A stretch of DNA of 36,260 nt, from positions 1 through 36,260 of the forward strand of contig JAKSQV010000014.1 in the NCBI GenBank assembly GCA_024403935.1, written 5' to 3'. This document shows, piece by piece, positions 1 through 7,802 of this stretch. The notes under the pieces were generated by a model that had not been told where the DNA came from, made no database searches, and saw nothing but the letters and a program-made list of their open reading frames with translations. Positions within the stretch are counted from its first letter, which is position 1, and each line of letters opens with the position of its first letter. Origin of the DNA: Ruminococcus sp. (GTDB lineage Bacteria > Bacillota > Clostridia > Oscillospirales > Ruminococcaceae). A program made the translations under genes and the position numbers.

Positions 1-1
1 C

Positions 2-1372
2 AGTCTCCTTTTCATTTATGGGTTCCTGCCCGTATCACTCATATTGTATTACCTTACCCCGAAGAAGCTGAAAGACATTGTTATGCTTCTGATGAGCATT
101 GCATTTTGTGCGTTCTTCGGACTGAATTATCTGCTGTTCATTGCGGTGTATGTCATATTTAACTACACTTTGTCGAGACTGACTGACGTATTAAAAAAGA
201 AAGGCGCAGTTGCGTGCTTTATTCCGTTTGCTCTCGGAATGATGACGGACATCTTCGTACTGTTTGCTTTCAGGACGGAACGCTTTTCCGAAATATACAG
301 TGAATTTCATCTTCACGAGGGATTTTTCCCTGTTGGCTTATCGCTGTTTACACTGTCAGCACTCGGATATCTCATCGACGTATATAACGGCAGAGTGTGT
401 TCCGAGAAAAACATAGTAAGATATTCTCTGTATATAATGATGTTTCCGAGGCTGCTCATGGGACCTGTTCTGCGTTATGACACGTTCACACGAATAATGA
501 ACAGCCGCAAAGCCGACTTGCAGCAGCTTGGCAAGGGGCTCACTGTGTTTGTCAAAGGACTTGCAAAAAAAGTTCTTGCTGCGGACACTCTGTATGCTCT
601 GTACACAGCTGTCCGTGCATACGATATTCATGAAATGTCCGCAGTAACATCATGGTTCGGTATCGTTGCATATATTCTCTGCCTGTATTTCACGCTGTCA
701 GGCATCGCAGATATGGGCGTAGGCATCGGCTACTGCTTCGGCTTCAGCTTTCCGCAGAGCTTCAATTATCCCATGTTCAGCAGCAGGATACGCTATTTTG
801 CGGTAAAGTGGCACGTTCAGACGATACACTGGTTCCGCAATTATATCACCAAGCAGTTTGCTCCTCCGAAAAAGAACCGCTACCTTCGCATACTCATATT
901 CATCGGAGCGTGGACTGCTGTCGGCTGCTGGTACAGCTTCACACTTTGCGGAGCATTGTGCGGCACTCTCGTCGGCACAGCGATAGTAGCTGAAAACAAG
1001 CTCAGAAAATCAAAAATGCTGAAATCAACAGGTATCATCTATACTTTTCTTTTTGTGACACTGGCTGCTGTTTTTCTTTCGAGCAATACGGTAGCAGATG
1101 CATTATCGTATATATTTGCTATGGTGGGAGGAAACCACTCGCTTACTGACGGTCTTACACTTTACCTGCTGAGGTCATACCTTGTGGTACTGCTTGTGAC
1201 GATGTATGCATCGACCGACCTTTTCAGGAATATGCTCCTGCGTTATAGGAGAAAACTGCCCGGAAAGATACTTTCTGCGGCAACTCCGGCAGTAATGGTC
1301 ATTCTGCTTGCAGTATGCACGGCACTTATCTCATCGTCGGGGAGCTCGGAAATGCTCCTGCTGAGGTTATAG
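2..1372 (+). CDS. MBOAT family O-acyltransferase-like membrane protein (5' end outside window)
   Basis: Multi-pass membrane protein of the MBOAT (AlgI/DltB-like) family, whose members pass acyl groups across the membrane to extracellular glycans. The frame is open from base 2 and begins with residues typical of just after an MBOAT start (FLPVSLILYYLTPKK), so only a few codons are missing. The TTG at 44 is not the start. The region around 811-846 reads KWHVQTIHWFRNYI and matches the conserved RWHISLSxWFRDYI block. However, the block that normally reads GLWHG, with the catalytic His, reads GCWYS (Tyr codon at 932-934), and the usual PLGG segment is absent. The next gene, 9 bp downstream, is the usual partner type (DHHW/AlgX-like). 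The family is clear; activity is doubtful. Confidence 0.85.
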   Translation, partial: SLLFIYGFLPVSLILYYLTPKKLKDIVMLLMSIAFCAFFGLNYLLFIAVYVIFNYTLSRLTDVLKKKGAVACFIPFALGMMTDIFVLFAFRTERFSEIYSEFHLHEGFFPVGLSLFTLSALGYLIDVYNGRVCSEKNIVRYSLYIMMFPRLLMGPVLRYDTFTRIMNSRKADLQQLGKGLTVFVKGLAKKVLAADTLYALYTAVRAYDIHEMSAVTSWFGIVAYILCLYFTLSGIADMGVGIGYCFGFSFPQSFNYPMFSSRIRYFAVKWHVQTIHWFRNYITKQFAPPKKNRYLRILIFIGAWTAVGCWYSFTLCGALCGTLVGTAIVAENKLRKSKMLKSTGIIYTFLFVTLAAVFLSSNTVADALSYIFAMVGGNHSLTDGLTLYLLRSYLVVLLVTMYASTDLFRNMLLRYRRKLPGKILSAATPAVMVILLAVCTALISSSGSSEMLLLRL

Positions 1373-1381
1373 GAGGCTGAA

Positions 1382-2482
1382 ATGAAGAATATGACAAGCA
1401 AGCTCACCGCAGCAGCGGTGTTTACATTCATAGCCTTCTTTGGCGCAGCTTCGCTCATAACGGATAATAAGGCGAATATACCGTCTCCTTCGTGGGATAA
1501 TATAGTTGATGGCGATTTCGGGCGGAGTCTCAGTTCGTATGCTGCTGATCGTTTTGCGTTCAGCGAAAGCTGGTGCGGGATCGGTTCACGCATAGATTCA
1601 GCAATAAGCGGAAATATTGTTGACGGAGTATACATTGCCGATGACCGCCTTATTGCTGCCGACATCTCAGAGCGTGAAATCACTGACGAAAGTGCCGCAG
1701 CCATAAATTCCTTTGCCGACACTTACAGCGGAGCTCTGTATTTTGCGGCAGTTCCGACTTCGGCAGGCGTTTACGGTGACGTACTCCCGTCATATCTTTC
1801 AAGTGTTACCGAAAAGCAGCAGATCGATACGCTTTATGAGCAGCTCAGCGGAAACATACGTCATGTTGATGCTTATAATCTTATGAGAATGCTGAGCGAC
1901 GAGCGAATATATATGAGAAGCGATGATAAATGGACGATGTACGGCGCATATTGTCTGTACAGGACAGTTATCCAGAAGCTCGGATTCCAGCCTGTCTCAT
2001 TTGATAAATATACCATACGCCACGTTACGGACAAATACTGCGGTAACCTGTACAAAAGGACGCTTTACATGAAATGCGAGCCTGATATTCTCGATATTTA
2101 TGATTATGCAGACGGAGCGAAGGTGACGGTGTGCATCAGCATCAACAACGACGGCTCTGAGAGCGAATGCTCTATCTACAACACCGATGCTCTTGAAACT
2201 GAAGATATGTACAGGCTCTATCTCGGCGAAAGGAAGCCGCTTGTGAAAATAAGCACGGATGTAAACAATGACCGCAGACTGCTGCTGATAGGCAGCGAAT
2301 GTGCGGCAGGCTTTGTGCCTTTCCTGACACAGCATTACAGCGAGATAGTAGTCTATTTCCCCGAGTACGCCGACAGATCGCTTGACACGTTCATAAGTCC
2401 GAATGATTACGAACAGACATTATTCCTTTTCGGGATAGATGCAGCCAGAGCGGATACATTAAAGAAAACAGAAATGAGGTAA
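1382..2482 (+). CDS. DHHW/AlgX-like (SGNH-type) protein with altered catalytic motifs
   Basis: A 366-residue exported or membrane-anchored protein with an N-terminal hydrophobic segment (about residues 7-27). It resembles the DHHW family, SGNH-like relatives of AlgJ/AlgX that accept acyl groups from an MBOAT partner. The RBS AGGAGG precedes the ATG and the MBOAT gene ends 9 bp upstream. The block that gives the family its name (D-H-H-W) reads D181-D182-K183-W184 in MRSDDKWTMYGA. The C-terminal block normally like DSYxxSFxPFL reads GSECAAGFVPFL, so the position of the nucleophilic Ser holds Glu306. The surrounding fold residues (GAY, PFL.QHYSEI) are preserved. It may be a non-catalytic partner or scaffold. 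The family call rests on motif memory. Confidence 0.75.
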   Translation: MKNMTSKLTAAAVFTFIAFFGAASLITDNKANIPSPSWDNIVDGDFGRSLSSYAADRFAFSESWCGIGSRIDSAISGNIVDGVYIADDRLIAADISEREITDESAAAINSFADTYSGALYFAAVPTSAGVYGDVLPSYLSSVTEKQQIDTLYEQLSGNIRHVDAYNLMRMLSDERIYMRSDDKWTMYGAYCLYRTVIQKLGFQPVSFDKYTIRHVTDKYCGNLYKRTLYMKCEPDILDIYDYADGAKVTVCISINNDGSESECSIYNTDALETEDMYRLYLGERKPLVKISTDVNNDRRLLLIGSECAAGFVPFLTQHYSEIVVYFPEYADRSLDTFISPNDYEQTLFLFGIDAARADTLKKTEMR

Positions 2483-2487
2483 CAGAA

Positions 2488-3273
2488 ATGAAAGCATTGA
2501 TAACAGGTGCAACATCCGGTATTGGCAGGAGTATGGCAAAGAAACTCAGTTCACGCGGCTGGGAGCTGATACTCACCGGAAGAAACGAAGCTGCTCTCAG
2601 TCAGCTCAACGCAGAGCTTCCGAATACTGAGACCATAACCGCCGATCTCTCTAAGAGAGAGGACGTTTTCAAGGTATACGGGTTCTGCAGGGACAAGGGC
2701 GTGGATATGCTCGTTAACAATGCAGGCGATGGCATTTTTGGCAGATTCGAGAAGACTGACCTTGACGATGAGCTGAATATGATAGATGTAAACATCGTTG
2801 CCGTACACATACTGACAAAGCTTTTCCTTCGTGACTTCAAGGAACGTGACCACGGTATCATTCTTAATGTTGCTTCGTCAGCAGGTTTTATGACGGGACC
2901 GCTTCTTTCGTCTTACTATGCATCAAAGAATTATGTTGTAAGACTCAGCCTTGCGATAGCTGAGGAGCTTCGCCGTGACAAGTCGAAGGTCAGCATAACG
3001 GTTCTCTGTCCGGGACCTGTTGATACCAACTTCAATAACCGTGCAGGAGTCAGCTTCAGTGTGAAGCCAATCACTCCGGACTATGCCGCCGAATACGCAC
3101 TCAGAAAAGCGTTTGACCGACAGCTTATTGCTATTCCGGGACTGACTGTAAGAGCAGGAGTGTTCGCTTCCAGATTTGTTCCTCATAAGCTACTTTCAGC
3201 AGTTGTATACGGCATACAGCACAGCAAGAAGCCGGCTGAAGGTGCAGAAAAGGCTGTGAAAAATGAAGGATAA
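2488..3273 (+). CDS. Short-chain dehydrogenase/reductase (SDR)
   Basis: Classical SDR of 261 residues, a cytoplasmic NAD(P)-dependent oxidoreductase of unknown substrate. The cofactor-binding TGATSGIG motif is at residues 6-13, NNAG at 77-80, catalytic Ser in the SSAG block near 130, and the YxxxK pair is Tyr143/Lys147 (YYASK). PGPVDT follows. It belongs to the general DltE/YqjQ-like group of SDRs. The start is 6 bp after the DHHW gene stop and has a GAGG RBS; its 3' end overlaps the next gene by 11 bp, so it belongs to the MBOAT operon. All catalytic residues are present, unlike in the two genes before it. Confidence 0.9.
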   Translation: MKALITGATSGIGRSMAKKLSSRGWELILTGRNEAALSQLNAELPNTETITADLSKREDVFKVYGFCRDKGVDMLVNNAGDGIFGRFEKTDLDDELNMIDVNIVAVHILTKLFLRDFKERDHGIILNVASSAGFMTGPLLSSYYASKNYVVRLSLAIAEELRRDKSKVSITVLCPGPVDTNFNNRAGVSFSVKPITPDYAAEYALRKAFDRQLIAIPGLTVRAGVFASRFVPHKLLSAVVYGIQHSKKPAEGAEKAVKNEG

Positions 3274-3802
3274 GAGTTACAGGGTAGCACTCGGAGGCAT
3301 TGTATCAGCTCTGTGTCTTGTAACGATGTTCCTTGCAGGAATCATTACACCGTTGTATATTGTACTGCCGCTCATAGCAGGAATGCTGCTTCTTCTGATC
3401 GTAGAGGAGGTAAGCATAAGCTGGTCGATGCTTACATATATATCCGTAAGCCTGCTGTCTTTGTTCATCACGGCTGACAAGGAAGCGGCACTGCTTTTTA
3501 TAATGCTGTTCGGTCACTACCCTATGCTGAGATTCTATCTGCAAAGGATAAAGGTGAAAGCGCTTCGCCTCATGCTGAAGCTTGCAGTCTTCAATGCCTG
3601 TGCGCTGGGCTTCTTCTATGTTACCGTGTATATTTTCGGTATCAGGCAGATGATAGAGGATATGAATGATTTCGGAAAATACGGCGGGATAGTACTGCTT
3701 GTGCTGTGCAATTTTATTTTTCTGCTGTATGACTTCAATCTTGATGTGGTGTATAATGTCTACATAAAGCGGATAATGCCCAAATTCAAAAGAAAACGAT
3801 GA
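3263..3802 (+). CDS. Small multi-pass membrane protein of unknown function
   Basis: A 179-residue hydrophobic protein with about five or six predicted membrane segments (roughly 7-30, 34-50, 55-70, 75-90, 105-128, 142-160) and a basic C-terminus (KRIMPKFKRKR). The start overlaps the SDR gene by 11 bp, suggesting translational coupling. The general look (short first helix with ALGGI, FGHYPMLRFY near the middle) is like small uncharacterised Clostridia membrane proteins, possibly distant ECF S-component relatives, but I cannot name a family. It is the last gene of the operon, directly followed by an intrinsic terminator. Confidence 0.8.
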   Translation: MKDKSYRVALGGIVSALCLVTMFLAGIITPLYIVLPLIAGMLLLLIVEEVSISWSMLTYISVSLLSLFITADKEAALLFIMLFGHYPMLRFYLQRIKVKALRLMLKLAVFNACALGFFYVTVYIFGIRQMIEDMNDFGKYGGIVLLVLCNFIFLLYDFNLDVVYNVYIKRIMPKFKRKR

Positions 3803-3830
3803 AAAGCAGCTCGTGTGAGAGCTGCTTTTT
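3802..3830 (+). terminator. Intrinsic terminator of the MBOAT operon
   Basis: The 11-bp arms AAAAGCAGCTC (3802-3812) and GAGCTGCTTTT (3819-3829) pair around a GTGTGA loop and end in a T-run. The hairpin begins at the last base of the stop codon. Confidence 0.85.
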
Positions 3831-3894
3831 CAATGATATATGAAAAAAATATAGAAGAAAAATGAAAATAAAATAAAAAAACTTGAAAAAACAC

Positions 3895-3923
3895 TGGAAT
3901 TTTTTTTCTGAATATGTTATAAT
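3895..3923 (+). promoter_or_regulatory. Extended -10 promoter for the oad operon
   Basis: TATAAT at 3918-3923 is preceded by TG with one base between (TGTTATAAT), an extended -10 element. The -35 (TGGAAT, 3895-3900, 17-bp spacer) is poor, as often seen with extended -10 promoters. The expected transcript start is near 3930, giving a leader of about 100 nt. Confidence 0.7.
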
Positions 3924-3929
3924 TGAATT

Positions 3930-4029
3930 TGATAGGGTCATTTTCAGGAATAATCTGACCCGCTGCTCCTTTGGGAGTTTAAGTATAGTATCTCTGCTAT
4001 GCAGAGTTGATGATTTAGGAGGCTTGTAC
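3930..4029 (+). promoter_or_regulatory. Structured 5' leader of oadA
   Basis: Three hairpins can be drawn in this untranslated leader: GGGTCA/TGACCC (3935-3940 with 3956-3961), CTCC/GGAG (3966-3969 with 3974-3977), and CTCTGC/GCAGAG (3992-3997 with 4001-4006). The Shine-Dalgarno AGGAGGC follows at about 4018-4024. No known riboswitch consensus is recognised and no terminator is present before the gene. Confidence 0.45.
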
Positions 4030-5427
4030 ATGAAAAAAGTGCAACTGACAGAAACCGTTCTGCGTGATGCGAACCAGTCGCTGATGGCAACACGTCTGCC
4101 TTATGCCGATTATGAAGGTATCCTTGCAGATATGGACAAGGCTGGCTACTATTCGGTTGAGTGCTGGGGCGGAGCAACATTCGATTCATGCCTTAGGTAT
4201 CTCGGTGAGGATCCGTGGGAGAGACTCCGCGGACTCAGAAAGAACCTTCCCAATACCCGTCTTCAGATGCTTCTGAGAGGTCAGAACCTTCTCGGATATA
4301 AGCATTACCATGATGATGTTGTTGAGAAGTTCATCGAGCTGTCTATCAAGAATGGTATTGACGTAATACGTATCTTCGATGCTCTCAATGATTTCAGAAA
4401 CATCGCAACCGCTCTCGAATGTACAAAGAAGTATGCAAATGAGAGAACTGTTGCTTCGGGCTGTATCTCATACACACAGAGCCCTGTTCACACAGTTGAA
4501 AAGTATATAGAGATGTGCAAGGAGCTTAAGACTATGGGCTTTGACACGATATGTCTCAAGGATATGGCAGGCACCATGTCTCCCTATGAGGCAGAGCATC
4601 TCATCAAGGGCATTAAGGATGCAATAGGCGATATGACACTTATCCTCCATACCCACTGCACTACAGGTATGGCTTATATGACAATAACAAAGGCTATCGA
4701 ATCAGGAATCGACGTTATCGACACAGCTACCTCATGCTTCTCTGGCGGTACGTCACAGCCTGCTACCGAAACCATGTACTATGCCCTCAAGCAGTATGGT
4801 ATCGAGACAGGTCTTGATGAAGATGTCATCAATAAGGTAAATGACTACTTCAAGCCCATCAAGCAGAAGTATATTGACAACGGTCAGCTTAATCCCAAGA
4901 GCCTTGCAACTGATGCTCAGGCGCTCGTATACAAGGTGCCCGGCGGTATGCTTTCAAATATGATCGCTAACCTCACAGATATGCACGCTATGGACAAGTT
5001 TGACGCTGCACTTGCAGAGATCCCGAAGGTAAGAGCTGATCTCGGCTATCCTCCGCTTGTTACTCCTCTTTCCCAGATGGTTGGAAATCAGGCTGTAACA
5101 AACGTTCTTGTCGGTGAGCGTTACAAGAATATCTCCAAGGAGATCAAGAACTACATCAAGGGCGAGTATGGTATAGCTCCGGCTCCCATAAATCAGGAGC
5201 TCCTTGACAAGGTACTTGAGGGTGCTCAGCCCGTTGACTGCCGTATCGAGGATCAGAAGCGTACAGGTGAGGAATTCATAGCCGCTAAGGAAGCTCTTGG
5301 CGATCTTGCACGCAGCGAGGAAGATGTAATGAGCTACATCTGCTATCCTGACCAGACAATGAAGTTCCTCAATGACCGCAAGGCTAAAGAGGAGAATGAA
5401 GCAGTTTACACCATTGAGGAAATGTAA
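4030..5427 (+). CDS. oadA: Oxaloacetate decarboxylase alpha subunit (carboxyltransferase, no biotin domain)
   Basis: A 465-residue carboxyltransferase that moves the carboxyl group of oxaloacetate to biotin, the first step of the Na+-pumping decarboxylase. The HMGL-like TIM barrel begins with TETVLRDANQSLMATR (residues 7-22; LRDxxQS holds a metal/substrate ligand), has the metal-binding HTHCTTG block, and is followed by the PYC/OADA helical domain. The usual C-terminal biotinyl domain is missing and is encoded two genes downstream. The frame is open further upstream, but ATG 4030 is chosen because AGGAGG sits 6 bp before it and the family starts with this sequence. A pyruvate-carboxylase B subunit is the alternative, but the adjacent oadB-type pump favours oxaloacetate decarboxylase. 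Confidence 0.93.
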   Translation: MKKVQLTETVLRDANQSLMATRLPYADYEGILADMDKAGYYSVECWGGATFDSCLRYLGEDPWERLRGLRKNLPNTRLQMLLRGQNLLGYKHYHDDVVEKFIELSIKNGIDVIRIFDALNDFRNIATALECTKKYANERTVASGCISYTQSPVHTVEKYIEMCKELKTMGFDTICLKDMAGTMSPYEAEHLIKGIKDAIGDMTLILHTHCTTGMAYMTITKAIESGIDVIDTATSCFSGGTSQPATETMYYALKQYGIETGLDEDVINKVNDYFKPIKQKYIDNGQLNPKSLATDAQALVYKVPGGMLSNMIANLTDMHAMDKFDAALAEIPKVRADLGYPPLVTPLSQMVGNQAVTNVLVGERYKNISKEIKNYIKGEYGIAPAPINQELLDKVLEGAQPVDCRIEDQKRTGEEFIAAKEALGDLARSEEDVMSYICYPDQTMKFLNDRKAKEENEAVYTIEEM

Positions 5428-5441
5428 GGAGGCTTCACACA

Positions 5442-5846
5442 ATGAATATCAATTTCATATTGCTTGCTGCACAGACAACTGACAGCGGTACGAAGATGGA
5501 GATAGGCGAAGCAGCGATAACCGCGCTGTTCGGTTATTCGGTTGTATTCGTCGGACTTGATATGCTGATGTTGGTTCTCTACATCACAGGCGGTATCTTC
5601 AAGAAAAAGGAAGCGAAGGCTACTGCAAAGGAGAAGGCTGTTCTCGACGGTATCAAGAAGGAGGTCGAAGCTTCTCCTCTGACGGTAACTCCGCTTGCAC
5701 TTCCGTGTGCTCCCGGTTCGGCAGGTCATATCAAGCTCCACGGTGTACCCGATAAGGATGCGGCAATGATAATGGCAATAGTTGCGGATAAAATGCAGAC
5801 TCCGCTCAATGAGCTTCGCTTTATTTCCATCAAGGAGGTCAAATAA
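5442..5846 (+). CDS. OadG/MmdD-like delta (gamma) subunit of the decarboxylase pump
   Basis: A 134-residue protein with one membrane helix (about residues 25-50), followed by a charged Lys/Glu-rich stretch and a soluble C-terminal part. This matches the layout of OadG/MmdD subunits, which anchor the carboxyltransferase and biotin carrier to the membrane pump. The conserved helix pattern ALFGYSVVFVGLDMLMLVLY resembles the family's GxxVVFxxLxxL. It sits 14 bp after oadA with an AAGGAGG RBS and 2 bp before the biotin protein. Sequence conservation in this family is low, so the call rests partly on operon position. Confidence 0.8.
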   Translation: MNINFILLAAQTTDSGTKMEIGEAAITALFGYSVVFVGLDMLMLVLYITGGIFKKKEAKATAKEKAVLDGIKKEVEASPLTVTPLALPCAPGSAGHIKLHGVPDKDAAMIMAIVADKMQTPLNELRFISIKEVK

Positions 5847-5848
5847 CA

Positions 5849-6247
5849 ATGAAATATAAGGTTACACTTAACGGTAAGACTTATGAGGTTGAGGTTGAAA
5901 AGGAAAAAGCAATGCTCCTCGACGAGTATGAGGCTATCGCGCCCGCACCTGTTGCTGCCGCTCCTGCACCTGCTGCCGCTGCACCTGCTGCAGCACCTGC
6001 TCCAGCACCCGCTGCACCTGTAAGTCTTGCAGCCGGCGAGACAGTTGCAGCTCCCATGCCCGGAAATATCCTTCGTATCGACGTTGCGCAGGGAGATGCT
6101 GTAAAGGCTGGTCAGATACTTGTCATTCTCGAAGCTATGAAGATGGAGAATGAGATCGTTGCACCCAGAGATGGCACAGTTGCCCAGATCGTAACAAGCA
6201 AGGGCTCAGTTGTTGATACAGGCGCTCCGCTCGTGGTATTAGCATAA
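5849..6247 (+). CDS. Biotin carboxyl carrier subunit of oxaloacetate decarboxylase
   Basis: A 132-residue biotin/lipoyl attachment protein. After a short N-terminal beta segment comes a flexible Ala/Pro linker (about residues 31-57), then the biotinyl domain with EAMKMENE; Lys98 is the residue to be biotinylated. It carries CO2 between OadA and OadB. In many bacteria this domain is fused to OadA; here it is a separate subunit, as in methylmalonyl-CoA decarboxylase. It lies 2 bp after the delta subunit and 12 bp before oadB. The GC-rich repetition at 5940-6020 is the low-complexity linker, not a DNA repeat element. Confidence 0.93.
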   Translation: MKYKVTLNGKTYEVEVEKEKAMLLDEYEAIAPAPVAAAPAPAAAAPAAAPAPAPAAPVSLAAGETVAAPMPGNILRIDVAQGDAVKAGQILVILEAMKMENEIVAPRDGTVAQIVTSKGSVVDTGAPLVVLA

Positions 6248-6259
6248 GGAGGGCATACA

Positions 6260-7477
6260 ATGAACATACTTGAAACCCTTGAAGAACTTTGGACGAGTTC
6301 GGGCTTCCATAGCTTCTTTGTTGATGAAGGCTGGAAGAACCTTATAATGATCCTGATCTCGTGCATCCTTCTTTACCTCGGCATCAAAAAGAAATTCGAG
6401 CCGCTGCTTCTTGTCGGAATCGCATTTGGCTGTCTGCTCGTTAATCTTTCATATTTCGGTCCCGAATCCTCTGATGCGCTCTATCATCCCGACCTGTGGA
6501 ACCAGTTCCTCGATGAGGAGAGTGAGTTCTACCACAGCTACGGACACATAATGCGCGAAGGCGGACTTCTCGATATACTCTATATGGGAGTCAAGGCAGG
6601 TATCTATCCCTCACTGATATTCCTCGGAGTTGGTGCAATGACCGACTTTGGTCCGCTTATCGCAAACCCCAAGAGCCTTCTCCTCGGAGCAGCAGCTCAG
6701 ATGGGCGTATTCCTTGCATTCTTCGGAGCTGTATGCCTCGGATTTACAGGCAATCAGGCAGCTTCTATCGGAATCATCGGCGGTGCGGATGGTCCTACTG
6801 CTATCTTCCTTACAACAAGACTTGCTCCCGAACTGCTCGGACCTATAGCAATTTCAGCATATTCTTATATGGCGCTCATTCCTATGATACAGCCTCCGCT
6901 CATGAAGCTCCTCACAACCAAGAAGGAGCGTGAGGTCAAGATGGAGCAGAACAGAAATGTAACAAAGACAGAGAAGATCATCTTCCCGATAATCGTTGCA
7001 ATGTTCGTTATCCTTCTTCTTCCCTCAACAGCATCACTTGTCGGCTGTCTCATGCTCGGAAACCTCTGGAGAGAATGCGGCGTTACCGAAAGACTTTCCG
7101 ATACAGTTCAGAATGCTCTTATGAACATCGTAACAGTATTCCTCGGAATATCCGTAGGTGCAACAACAGCAGCTTCAAGCTTCCTCAACATCAAGACACT
7201 GATGATAATCGGACTCGGACTTACAGCATTTGCTTTCTCAACAGTCGGCGGACTTCTTGTAGGCAAGCTTATGTATGTTCTCACAGGCGGAAAGGTAAAT
7301 CCGCTTATCGGTTCGGCTGGTGTATCCGCTGTACCGATGGCAGCGCGTGTTTCACAGATGGAAGGACAGAAGGCAAATCCTTCAAACTTCCTGCTTATGC
7401 ACGCAATGGGCCCGAATGTTGCAGGCGTTATCGGCTCTGCGATCGCAGCAGGCTTCCTGCTTGCAGTATTCGGTTAA
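6260..7477 (+). CDS. oadB: Oxaloacetate decarboxylase beta subunit, Na+ pump
   Basis: A 405-residue integral membrane protein that decarboxylates carboxybiotin and exports Na+. It carries the hallmark GGADGPTAIFLT block, which contains the essential Asp of the sodium channel, and the C-terminal NFLLMHAMGPNVAGVIGSA region. The N-terminal extension before GVGAMTDFGPLIANP is family-typical. Last gene of the four-gene operon, with an AAGGAGGG RBS and a strong terminator 34 bp downstream. The methylmalonyl-CoA decarboxylase beta subunit is nearly indistinguishable, but the alpha subunit here is of the oxaloacetate/pyruvate type. Confidence 0.93.
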   Translation: MNILETLEELWTSSGFHSFFVDEGWKNLIMILISCILLYLGIKKKFEPLLLVGIAFGCLLVNLSYFGPESSDALYHPDLWNQFLDEESEFYHSYGHIMREGGLLDILYMGVKAGIYPSLIFLGVGAMTDFGPLIANPKSLLLGAAAQMGVFLAFFGAVCLGFTGNQAASIGIIGGADGPTAIFLTTRLAPELLGPIAISAYSYMALIPMIQPPLMKLLTTKKEREVKMEQNRNVTKTEKIIFPIIVAMFVILLLPSTASLVGCLMLGNLWRECGVTERLSDTVQNALMNIVTVFLGISVGATTAASSFLNIKTLMIIGLGLTAFAFSTVGGLLVGKLMYVLTGGKVNPLIGSAGVSAVPMAARVSQMEGQKANPSNFLLMHAMGPNVAGVIGSAIAAGFLLAVFG

Positions 7478-7510
7478 TTGCTGATCTGCACATCAGATAC
7501 AAAGTATTTT

Positions 7511-7548
7511 ACAGACCGTTCGGAGCAACACTCTGAACGGTCTGTTTC
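7511..7548 (+). terminator. Intrinsic terminator of the oad operon
   Basis: A 15-bp stem with a single wobble pair, 7511-7525 with 7531-7545, five-base loop CAACA, then TTT. This is the strongest hairpin near the operon end. Confidence 0.85.
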
Positions 7549-7727
7549 GCTCAGAAAGGCTGACATCGTCGTATTGCACAATGCCGTTTTGGAAATATTG
7601 ACAAAACATATTTTCTGATATTCGGCTGCTGAAAGTTATTCAACCCGAATAAACAGCAAATCAACAATAATTCAACAGTTTTGCCGCAAGTTATCAACGT
7701 CGGAAGGTTGAATTGTCGAAAACTTGG
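7549..7727 (+). other. Noncoding stretch with an inverted repeat; possible small RNA region
   Basis: No plausible gene is seen in the 657 bp between oadB and the VanY-like gene. This first part has a TTGACA at 7598-7603 without a good -10, several TTATTCAAC/TTATCAAC-like words, and an 8-bp inverted repeat AATTCAAC/GTTGAATT (7669-7676 with 7707-7714). It runs into its own terminator at 7728-7765, which would be unneeded if nothing were transcribed here, because the oad terminator is already upstream. Confidence 0.35.
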
Positions 7728-7765
7728 AGTCTCCGTTTGTGCAAATCGGAGACTTTTGTTTTTTT
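7728..7765 (+). terminator. Intrinsic terminator in the intergenic region
   Basis: AGTCTCCG (7728-7735) pairs with CGGAGACT (7747-7754). The loop can pair further (TTT/AAA), and TTTTGTTTTTTT follows. It ends immediately before the next promoter. Confidence 0.75.
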
Positions 7766-7767
7766 GG

Positions 7768-7796
7768 TTGACAATGGCGATATTTTGTAATATAAT
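7768..7796 (+). promoter_or_regulatory. Consensus sigma-A promoter for the VanY-like gene leader
   Basis: TTGACA at 7768-7773 and TATAAT at 7791-7796 with a 17-bp spacer, a perfect match to the vegetative consensus. The expected start is near 7803, 332 nt upstream of the first gene, so an unusually long leader follows. Confidence 0.85.
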
Positions 7797-7802
7797 GTAT
7801 AT

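Noticed and set aside
44..46. TTG at 44 as start of the MBOAT protein
   Set aside because: The frame continues upstream to the window edge with typical MBOAT N-terminal residues.
5940..6020. GC-rich repeated GCACCTGCT-type words as tandem DNA repeat
   Set aside because: They encode the flexible Ala/Pro linker of the biotin carrier.
7630..7715. DnaA-box-like words (TTATTCAAC, TTATCAACG) suggesting a replication origin
   Set aside because: They differ from the TTATCCACA consensus and there is no dnaA, dnaN or AT-rich unwinding region.
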